Source: Tsukamurella sp. 8F | GTDB taxonomy: Bacteria > Actinomycetota > Actinomycetes > Mycobacteriales > Mycobacteriaceae | Length of the DNA: 64,000 bases | NCBI RefSeq assembly: GCF_029167375.1 | Contig: NZ_JARFTP010000004.1 | Span: 124,001 to 188,000, forward strand | Direction of reading: 5' to 3' | Shown here: positions 56,075 to 64,000 of the stretch, in pieces | Numbering within the stretch: the first letter of the stretch is position 1 | How the letters are laid out: the number at the start of each line of letters is the position of its first letter | Program-made: the position numbers and the translations under genes | Notes under the pieces: generated by a model | Database searches by the model: none | Told to the model about the DNA's origin: nothing | The model's input: only the letters and a program-made list of their open reading frames with translations

Positions 56075-57283
56075 ATGAAGCAGCCCGAGCGCGACGTCGT
56101 GTACCTCGACCACGCCGCCGACACCCCGATGGTGCCGGAGGCGGTCGTCGCGATGGCGGAAGCAGCGGCGCGGCCGGGCAACGCCTCGTCGGTGCACGGT
56201 TCCGGGCGCCGCGCACGCAGGCTGCTCGAGGAGGCTCGTGAGTCCATCGCGCGTGATCTCGGCGCCCGCCCATCCGAGGTCGTCCTCACCGGCGGCGGCA
56301 CGGAGGCCGACAACCTCGCGGTCAAGGGGATCTTCTGGGCACGCCGGGCCGCGGACCCGGCACTCACCACGGTGATCGCGTCGGCGATCGAGCACCACGC
56401 CGTCCTCGACGCCGTCGATTGGCTGCGGGTGCACGAGGGGGCGCGCGTCGTCTGGCTCCCCGTCGACGGTGCCGGGCGCGTCGACCCGGCCGTGCTGCGT
56501 TCGGCGCTCGACGAGCATGCCGACACCGTCGCCGTAGTGACCGTCATGTGGGCGAACAACGAGGTGGGCACCGTGCAACCCATCGCCGAGCTGGCCGCAG
56601 CGTGCGTCGCCGCAGGCGTTCCCATGCACTCGGACGCAGTGCAGGCGGCAGGGCACGTCGCCGTCGACTTCGAGGCCAGCGGGCTGTCCGCCATGACGCT
56701 CGCCGCGCATAAGTTCGGCGGCCCACAGGGCGTCGGCGCCCTGCTCATCGGACGGACTGTGCCGTGCACGCCCCTCGCGCACGGTGGCGGGCACGAGCGG
56801 GATCTGCGGTCCGGCACCCCCAATGTCGCGGGCGCCGCGGGTATGGCCGCCGCACTGCGCGTCGCGACGGCGCGCCTCGTCGTGGACTCGGCTCGCCAGG
56901 CGGCACTGCGCGACCGGCTGTTGGCGGGCGCCCGGGCCCTCGATGGTGCCGTCGCCAACGGCGCCGCCGCGAGCGGTGGACCGGCTCTGCCCAACATCGC
57001 GCACGTATCGTTCGCGGGTTGCGAGGGCGACTCCTTGCTCATGCTGCTCGACGCCAAGGGCATCGAATGCGCCACGGGCTCCGCGTGCAGCGCGGGCGTC
57101 GCACAGGCCAGCCACGTGCTCCAGGCGATGGGCGCCGACGCGGATTCTGCGCGCGGATCCCTGCGGTTCTCGTTCGGGCACGACACCACCGAATCGGATA
57201 TCGACGCGGTGCTCGCGGAGTTGGACCAGGTCGTCGCCCGTGCGCGCGCTGCAGGACTCACGACGGTTGCGGAGGGCCGATAG
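56075..57283 (+). CDS. iscS: Cysteine desulfurase
   Basis: A 402-residue PLP enzyme: [11 protein letters not shown] at the start, the PLP lysine K213 in [15 protein letters not shown], and the active-site Cys C338 in [12 protein letters not shown] on the mobile loop. It takes sulfur from cysteine for tRNA thiolation and Fe-S assembly. It directly abuts mnmA, its expected acceptor. The ATG at 56075 is preferred; a GTG two codons upstream is possible. M. tuberculosis counterpart Rv3025c. Confidence 0.96.
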   Translation: MKQPERDVVYLDHAADTPMVPEAVVAMAEAAARPGNASSVHGSGRRARRLLEEARESIARDLGARPSEVVLTGGGTEADNLAVKGIFWARRAADPALTTVIASAIEHHAVLDAVDWLRVHEGARVVWLPVDGAGRVDPAVLRSALDEHADTVAVVTVMWANNEVGTVQPIAELAAACVAAGVPMHSDAVQAAGHVAVDFEASGLSAMTLAAHKFGGPQGVGALLIGRTVPCTPLAHGGGHERDLRSGTPNVAGAAGMAAALRVATARLVVDSARQAALRDRLLAGARALDGAVANGAAASGGPALPNIAHVSFAGCEGDSLLMLLDAKGIECATGSACSAGVAQASHVLQAMGADADSARGSLRFSFGHDTTESDIDAVLAELDQVVARARAAGLTTVAEGR

Positions 57284-58378
57284 ATGCGGATATTGGCGGC
57301 GATGAGCGGCGGTGTCGACTCGGCGGTGGCCGCGGCCCGCGCGGTCGAGGCCGGACACGATGTCGTCGGTGTTCACCTGGCGTTGTCCGAAGCACCTGGA
57401 ACGCTGCGCACCGGCTCGCGGGGCTGCTGCTCCAAGGAGGACGCGGGCGATGCCCGCCGCGCCGCGGATGTGCTCGGAATACCCTTCTACGTATGGGATT
57501 TCGCAGCGCGGTTCCGCGAGGACGTCATCGAGGACTTCGTCGCGAGCTATGCCGCGGGTGAGACCCCGAACCCGTGCCTGCGCTGCAACGAGAAGATCAA
57601 GTTCTCCGCGCTCGCGGACCGCGCGCAGGCCCTGGGTTTCGATGCCGTCGCGACGGGTCACTACGCGCGGCTGTCCGGCGGCGAGCTGCGCCGCGCCGTC
57701 GACGCCGATAAGGACCAGTCCTACGTTCTCGGGGTGCTGACCGCTGACCAGCTCACGCGCGCGATGTTCCCGGTCGGGGACACGCCGAAGCCGCTGATCC
57801 GCGCCGAGGCCGCCGAGCGTGGGCTCGCGGTCGCCGAGAAACCCGACAGCCACGACATCTGCTTCATCCCCTCCGGCGATACCCAGGCGTTCCTGGGTGC
57901 GCGGATCGGGATGCGGCCGGGGGCGGTCGTCGACGCGGATACCGGTGAGCGGCTCGCCGAGCACGGGGGAGTGCACGAGTTCACCGTCGGGCAGCGTAAG
58001 GGCCTCGGGCTGCCCGGCCCGGCGCGCGACGGACAGCCCCGGTACGTCACCTCGATCGACGCGGAGTCCGGCACCGTCGAGGTCGGACGGGCGGAGCGGC
58101 TGGAGGTCACCCGCATCGTCGCCGACGGAGCCGTGTGGACCGCCGGGAGCGCACCGTCGGGCTCGGTGGAGGCGATGGTGCAGGTACGCGCGCACGGCGG
58201 CCTGGCGCCGGTGACCGCGCGCGCCGAGGGCGACACGATCGTCATGGACCTCGCGGAACCGCTACGCGGTGTCGCCCGCGGGCAGGCCGCCGTGCTGTAT
58301 CTTCCGGACGCCGAACGGGGCGACCTCGTACTGGGATCGGGCACCATCAGTGCGACCGACTCGGTGGTCCATGCCTGA
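57284..58378 (+). CDS. mnmA: tRNA-specific 2-thiouridylase MnmA
   Basis: A 364-residue enzyme with the PP-loop [12 protein letters not shown] (near residue 7), catalytic cysteines C98 ([12 protein letters not shown]) and C193 ([11 protein letters not shown]), and the C-terminal beta-barrel ([10 protein letters not shown] and [13 protein letters not shown]). It makes 2-thiouridine at U34 of tRNA Lys/Glu/Gln using sulfur relayed from IscS. Zero spacing to iscS and an 8-bp overlap with the next gene indicate one operon. Confidence 0.97.
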   Translation: MRILAAMSGGVDSAVAAARAVEAGHDVVGVHLALSEAPGTLRTGSRGCCSKEDAGDARRAADVLGIPFYVWDFAARFREDVIEDFVASYAAGETPNPCLRCNEKIKFSALADRAQALGFDAVATGHYARLSGGELRRAVDADKDQSYVLGVLTADQLTRAMFPVGDTPKPLIRAEAAERGLAVAEKPDSHDICFIPSGDTQAFLGARIGMRPGAVVDADTGERLAEHGGVHEFTVGQRKGLGLPGPARDGQPRYVTSIDAESGTVEVGRAERLEVTRIVADGAVWTAGSAPSGSVEAMVQVRAHGGLAPVTARAEGDTIVMDLAEPLRGVARGQAAVLYLPDAERGDLVLGSGTISATDSVVHA

Positions 58379-59378
58379 TCTCGACCTGGCCGGGGCAGCA
58401 ACCGGTATCGGCTCGCACCCGGGTACCGATCCCCGCGCGGCGGCGGAGATCGTGGTCGGCGAGGTGGCGTTGCCCTATGTTCCCGAGCTGCCCGCGCGCG
58501 GACTGGGCGCCGACATGATCGGGCGCGGGGCGGGGCTGCTCGTCGACGTCCCGCTCGACGTGTCGACCACCGGCTACCGGATAGGCGGGCCGAAAGGTGC
58601 TGTCGGACAGAAGGCCTCGGACCTGCTGCGCCGTGACGTCGACGCGTTCGAGGAGGCGTACGAGGTGGCGGGTCTGCGTGGCACCGGCCGCGTCGTCAAG
58701 GTGCAGGCGGCGGGCCCGCTGACTCTCGCCGCGTCCCTGGAGCTCGTGAACGGGCATCGCGCCGCACGCGACCCGGGGGCACGTCGCGACATCGCCGAGT
58801 CGCTCGCGGAGGGGCTGCGGGGGTACGCCGCAGACGTTGCTGGGCGGTGCGGGGCCAGCGTCGTCGTGCAGCTCGACGAACCCATGCTCGGCACCGTCCT
58901 GACCGGCCGGATCCCCGCACTGACCCGGCTCGATCCCATCCCGGCTCTGCCCGTGCCGGATGCGACGGATCTGCTCAACCGCGTGGTGGACGGCCTAGAG
59001 ACGACGCTGCTGCACGTGTGCGGCGACGTCGACTGGGCGGTGGTCCGTGGCACGCACGTAGACGGCGTCTGCGTCGACGTAACGCGCCTCAGCGAACGCG
59101 ACTACGACGGGATCGGCGAGTTCGTCGAGTCCAGCCGGCTGCTCGCACTCGGCCTGGTGCCGGCCGTCCCGGCCGGGCGGGCACCCGTGCTCGAGACGGT
59201 GCTCGAGCCCGCAGTGCGGCTGTACGACGCCGTCGGTCTGCCCCGCGCCGCCTTCGCGCGCACGGTCGTATCGCCCGCGTGCGGTCTCGCGGGCGCGCCG
59301 GATGCGTACGTCAGGCCGGCGCTCGCGCTCGCGACCCGTGCGGCCGAAGCGCTGTACGCCGACCCTGCTGCGCTCTGA
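58371..59378 (+). CDS. MetE C-terminal-domain-like protein (Rv3015c-like)
   Basis: A 335-residue protein resembling the catalytic domain of cobalamin-independent methionine synthase: [34 protein letters not shown] (zinc-ligand His and Cys region) and [10 protein letters not shown] with the last Cys ligand. The N-terminal folate-binding half of MetE is absent, so it is a MetE-core paralogue, perhaps using another methyl donor. ATG 58371 overlaps the mnmA stop by 8 bp. It matches Rv3015c, next to ligA in M. tuberculosis. Confidence 0.88.
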   Translation: MPDLDLAGAATGIGSHPGTDPRAAAEIVVGEVALPYVPELPARGLGADMIGRGAGLLVDVPLDVSTTGYRIGGPKGAVGQKASDLLRRDVDAFEEAYEVAGLRGTGRVVKVQAAGPLTLAASLELVNGHRAARDPGARRDIAESLAEGLRGYAADVAGRCGASVVVQLDEPMLGTVLTGRIPALTRLDPIPALPVPDATDLLNRVVDGLETTLLHVCGDVDWAVVRGTHVDGVCVDVTRLSERDYDGIGEFVESSRLLALGLVPAVPAGRAPVLETVLEPAVRLYDAVGLPRAAFARTVVSPACGLAGAPDAYVRPALALATRAAEALYADPAAL

Positions 59379-59425
59379 GTACCAGAACCGTGTCCTCGAC
59401 AGCCCGTTGTTATCGGAGTAACACT

Positions 59426-59452
59426 GTAATCATGTAATCACCTCGATCGAGG
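59426..59452. promoter_or_regulatory. Direct repeats and palindrome over the ribosome binding site
   Basis: Two tandem 8-mers, GTAATCAT and GTAATCAC (59426-59441), are followed by the perfect palindrome CCTCGATCGAGG (59441-59452), which includes part of the Shine-Dalgarno GAGGAGG. A protein bound here would block translation and transcription of the following RHH-like gene. Confidence 0.5.
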
Positions 59453-59460
59453 AGGCAGAC

Positions 59461-59988
59461 ATGAACAGCAGACGAGCAGCCGGTTGGCAGCGCGGGCCCC
59501 TGCCCGACGCGTCCGATGCGGGCGACTGGTTCGTCGGGAGGCTCCCGGACGGATGGTTCGACGGGCCGCCTCAGGTCACCGTCGACCGCGACGAGGTCGT
59601 GGTCGTCGGACGCCTGCCGGACGCGGACCAGAAGGCCGCGCAGGCCGAGGGCCGGGCCGCGCGGTTCCGCGAGGAGACGCGCCACGACCGCATGCGCATC
59701 GCCGACGAGGCCCAGGAGCGTTACGGCAGGCGGGTCTCGTGGGGCGTCGAGGCCGGTGGTGAGCGAATGCTGTTCACGCATCAGGCGGTCCCCGTGATGA
59801 CCAGGCTGAGGCAGCCGGATCGGCTGGTGCTGGACACTCTTGTCGATGCGGGCGTCGCACGCTCGCGTGCCGACGCGCTCGCGTGGTGCGTGCGGCTCGT
59901 CGGCGAGCACGCCGACGAGTGGCTCGCGAAGCTGCGTGAGGCGATGACGACGGTAGACGACCTGCGCGCGGAGGGTCCGGGGCTCTAG
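59461..59988 (+). CDS. Unknown protein with RHH-like C-terminus
   Basis: A 175-residue soluble protein that I do not recognise as a named family. The N-terminal half has WFVGRLPDGWFDGPPQVTVD and VVVVGRLPDAD, then a charged helical middle (EETRHDRMRIADEAQERYG). The C-terminus (MTRLRQPDRLVLDTLVDAG, then VARSRADALAWCVRLV) resembles a ribbon-helix-helix or CopG-like dimer unit. Homologues seem to be actinobacterial. A strong Shine-Dalgarno GAGGAGG lies 6 bases before ATG. The palindrome over the RBS suggests autoregulation. Confidence 0.7.
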   Translation: MNSRRAAGWQRGPLPDASDAGDWFVGRLPDGWFDGPPQVTVDRDEVVVVGRLPDADQKAAQAEGRAARFREETRHDRMRIADEAQERYGRRVSWGVEAGGERMLFTHQAVPVMTRLRQPDRLVLDTLVDAGVARSRADALAWCVRLVGEHADEWLAKLREAMTTVDDLRAEGPGL

Positions 59989-60084
59989 CCCGGCGAAACG
60001 GACCTACGTGCGGCGCCCTCGGACGCGGCGCCGTGCGCAGGGAATACACTTCCCGGCGATTCTTTTCTTCCGAGAGGTGGACCC

Positions 60085-61383
60085 GTGCATGGAGTCCTGA
60101 ACGGCGCGGACACCGCGTGGGTACTGGCGGCTGCGGCCATGGTGCTGCTGATGACGCCGGCGCTGGGCTTGTTCTACGGCGGTATGGTGCGCTCGAAGAG
60201 CGTGCTCAACATGATGATGATGTGCCTCACGGCTATCCCGATCGTGTGGGTGCTGTGGGTCGTGTCCGGCTACTCGCTGGCGTTCGGGCCCGACGTCGCC
60301 GGGCTGTTCGGCAACCCGTTCACGTGGCTGGGGCTGCATGGCCTGTTCTCCGTGCACGGCACGCTGCCGCTGGTCGGCACGGTCCCGGCCATGGCGTTCG
60401 TGTTCTTCCAGGCCGGTTTCGCCATGGTCACCGTCGCGCTCATCGCGGGCGCGGTCGCGGACCGTATGCGGTTCACGTCGTGGCTGCTGTTCGCGGGCTT
60501 CTGGTGTGTCCTCGTCTACTTCCCGGTGGCGCACTGGGTGTTCGCGGCACCAGGGCTCACGGCGGAACACGGGGGGTGGATCGTCTCGCATCTGAAAGCG
60601 ATCGACTACGCGGGCGGCACCGCGGTCGAGATCAACTCGGGTGCGGCGGCCCTGATGATGGCGCTGATCCTGGGCAGGCGCCGTGGCTGGCCACGCGATC
60701 CGATGCGTCCGCACAACCTGCCGTTCGTCATGCTCGGCGCGGGTCTATTGTGGTTCGGGTGGTTCGGCTTCAACGCGGGTTCGGCCCTAGCGGCTGACGG
60801 CAGCGCCGCCGTCGTCGCCGCGAACACCCTCGGGGCGGGGGCGATGTCGATCGTCACCTGGCTGACGGTCGAGCGCGTGCGGCACGGCCGTCCCACTTCG
60901 TTCGGCGCCGCGTCGGGTGTCGTCGCCGGGCTTGTCGCGATCACGCCGTCGTGTGCGTCGGTGACGCCGATCGGTGCGCTCGCCATCGGCGCGATCGCCG
61001 GCGCGGTGAGCTCGTACGCGATCGAGCTCAAGTACAAGTGGGGCTACGACGACTCTCTCGACGTGGTCGGTGTGCACCTCGTCAGCGGCGTGGTCGGCAC
61101 CCTGATGATCGGCATCGTCGGCAGCAAGGCGGCGCCGACGGGGGTGGCGGGACTCCTGTACGGCGGTGGCGTGGACCAACTGTGGCGGCAGGCCGTCGCC
61201 GTCCTCGCGGTGCTCGGGTACTCGGCTGCGGTCACGGCCGTGATCGCGTTCGCGCTGAAATTCACGCTGGGCCTGCGCGCGCATCCCCAGCACGAGATGG
61301 ACGGTATCGACGACGCCGAGCACGCCGAGTCGGCGTACGACTTCCACGTGGCTCGGGGCGGGCGCGTCGATCTCGGCCGGTGA
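60085..61383 (+). CDS. amt: Ammonium transporter with Glu at the first pore-His position
   Basis: A 432-residue Amt/Mep protein with 11 predicted segments. Landmarks are ALGLFYGGMVRSKSVLN, FFQAGFAMVTVALIAGA, DYAGGTAVEINSGAAALM and VVGVHLVSGVVGTLMIG. The site aligned with E. coli AmtB His168 is Glu (E182), while the second pore His is kept (H331). An E/H pair occurs in yeast Mep1/Mep3. No glnB/glnK lies next to it. GTG start behind GAGAGGTGG; the C-terminal tail is acidic. Confidence 0.95.
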   Translation: MHGVLNGADTAWVLAAAAMVLLMTPALGLFYGGMVRSKSVLNMMMMCLTAIPIVWVLWVVSGYSLAFGPDVAGLFGNPFTWLGLHGLFSVHGTLPLVGTVPAMAFVFFQAGFAMVTVALIAGAVADRMRFTSWLLFAGFWCVLVYFPVAHWVFAAPGLTAEHGGWIVSHLKAIDYAGGTAVEINSGAAALMMALILGRRRGWPRDPMRPHNLPFVMLGAGLLWFGWFGFNAGSALAADGSAAVVAANTLGAGAMSIVTWLTVERVRHGRPTSFGAASGVVAGLVAITPSCASVTPIGALAIGAIAGAVSSYAIELKYKWGYDDSLDVVGVHLVSGVVGTLMIGIVGSKAAPTGVAGLLYGGGVDQLWRQAVAVLAVLGYSAAVTAVIAFALKFTLGLRAHPQHEMDGIDDAEHAESAYDFHVARGGRVDLGR

Positions 61384-61420
61384 CACCCGCAGGACGAGAA
61401 CGTGTTCTACAGTGTGATCT

Positions 61421-62275
61421 GTGCAGATAGGGATCGTCCACTTCACCAGTGATCGCGGGATCGGGCCCGCTGCGCTCGCCCCGCTCGTCGAGTCCGCAGA
61501 GCTCGCGGCCTACTACGTGCCGGAGCACGGCCACATCCCGGTGCGACGCGACGCCGCTCATCCGGGGACCGGTGGGCCCGAACTCCCTGACGACCGCTAC
61601 ATGCGCACGCTCGATCCATGGGCGTCGCTGGCGGCGGCAGCGGCGGTGACCTCCCGCGTCGCGCTCGGCACCGCCGTGGCGCTACCGGTGCAGTCGGACC
61701 CCATCACGCTCGCGAAGGCGGTCGCCACCGTCGATCACATATCGGGCGGCCGCGTGACGCTCGGCGTCGGATTCGGCTGGAACACAGACGAACTGGGGGA
61801 CCACGGTGTGCCGGCGGGGCGCCGGCGGACGATGCTGCGCGAGTATCTGGAGGCGATGCGTGCGCTCTGGACGGACGATGTGGCCGCCTATGATGGCGAG
61901 TTAGTTCGGTTCGGGCCCAGTTGGGCGTGGCCGAAGCCGATCGGTCCGCTCCCGACGCTGCTCGGCGCGGGCGGAACGGATAAGAACTTCCGATGGATCG
62001 CGCGCAACGCGCGCGGCTGGATCACGACGCCCCGGGATCGCGGCATCGCTGCCGCATGCCTACGACTGCAGCAGCTGTGGGCCGAGGAGGAGCGCGATGG
62101 CAGCCCCTATGTCGTCGCCCTCGACGGTGTCCCGGCCCTGGACCGGCTGGCGCGCTGGGACGAGGCGGGGGTCGACCTGGTGCTTTACCCTGCCGTCGAC
62201 GAGAGTGTGTCGGCTGCAACCGAATACCTCGGTCGTCTCGCGGACGCCGTCCGGCCCTGGGCCGAGGTGCCCTAG
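61421..62275 (+). CDS. LLM-class F420-dependent oxidoreductase
   Basis: A 284-residue luciferase-like protein: YYVPEHGHIPV, GTAVALPVQSDPITLAKAVA, TVDHISGGRVTLGVGFGWN and PTLLGAGGTDKNFRWIARNA are characteristic of the TIGR03619-type F420-dependent group. GTG start at 61421. The protein is unrelated in detail to the LLM at 5569-6510. It may reduce or oxidise a small molecule with F420. It converges with the MmcQ gene, 1 bp apart. Confidence 0.9.
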   Translation: MQIGIVHFTSDRGIGPAALAPLVESAELAAYYVPEHGHIPVRRDAAHPGTGGPELPDDRYMRTLDPWASLAAAAAVTSRVALGTAVALPVQSDPITLAKAVATVDHISGGRVTLGVGFGWNTDELGDHGVPAGRRRTMLREYLEAMRALWTDDVAAYDGELVRFGPSWAWPKPIGPLPTLLGAGGTDKNFRWIARNARGWITTPRDRGIAAACLRLQQLWAEEERDGSPYVVALDGVPALDRLARWDEAGVDLVLYPAVDESVSAATEYLGRLADAVRPWAEVP

Positions 62276-62276
62276 G

Positions 62277-64000
<1,724 letters not shown>

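Noticed and set aside
56057-58195. 712-codon open frame on the minus strand across iscS and mnmA
   Set aside because: Antisense to two genes with complete catalytic motifs; composition is Arg/Gly/His-rich, as expected from complementary GC-rich codons. The same applies to long frames at 15027-16868 (+), 18868-19980 (-), 28047-29786 (-) and 52320-53363 (-).

Overview
The window is high-GC actinobacterial chromosome. It encodes a mycothiol-dependent maleylpyruvate isomerase-type enzyme, several LLM-type (F420- or FMN-dependent) oxidoreductases, and the methyltransferase/GH57/glycosyltransferase trio linked to polymethylated glucose lipopolysaccharides, all of which point to the mycolic-acid bacteria (Mycobacteriales). 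Gene order follows the Mycobacterium tuberculosis block from nrdF2 (Rv3048c) to ligA (Rv3014c), but with many insertions. That fits a Tsukamurella/Gordonia-like genus better than Mycobacterium; the genus cannot be fixed from this window alone.

Layout. 1-8574: the end of an NtaA/SnaA/DszA-type monooxygenase overlapping a fused two-in-one ABC exporter, then a DoxX-like protein, an LLM oxidoreductase/nitroreductase pair and a ROK-type regulator. 8575-17928: an AurF-like diiron oxygenase, a LON-domain protein, an MDMPI enzyme, nrdF, a beta-carbonic anhydrase, a stand-alone LigD-type polymerase, fprB, a second AurF-like paralogue and a FecB-like lipoprotein. 18166-30644: ctaD and serB, then an insertion (unknown acidic protein, MFS/TetR pair, glgX), then the conserved run ABC ATPase - NUDIX - enoyl-CoA hydratase - two methyltransferases. 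30693-46334: an accessory region with LysR/WrbA, LysE, methionine aminopeptidase/XRE, a methyltransferase, and a large organosulfur-scavenging cluster (two flavin monooxygenases, an SfnB/DszC-like enzyme, a dipeptide-type ABC importer, TauD and LysR). 46356-64000: the syntenic backbone returns with a PQQ-like lipoprotein, a left-handed beta-helix acyltransferase, the glucan operon, etfBA, a DUF559 gene bracketed by palindromes, iscS-mnmA-MetE-like, an RHH-like protein, amt, an LLM enzyme, an MmcQ protein and the 5' part of ligA.

Most notable. (1) A DUF559/Vsr-like nuclease-fold gene sits between two directly repeated, nearly identical 47-bp palindromes; no transposase is present, and the arrangement resembles a REP-like element carrying its own gene. 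(2) A 24-codon Cys-ending leader ORF of the actinobacterial RRxVDLxR type precedes the LysR gene of the organosulfur cluster, with a weaker candidate before the monooxygenase operon, suggesting cysteine-responsive attenuation. (3) An Amt protein has Glu in place of the first pore His. (4) Two AurF-like paralogues 6 kb apart share a 25-bp upstream element.

Coordinates are read directly. Percent identities, GC values and database matches were not computed. Family names rest on visible motifs and remembered family features; M. tuberculosis correspondences are from memory.
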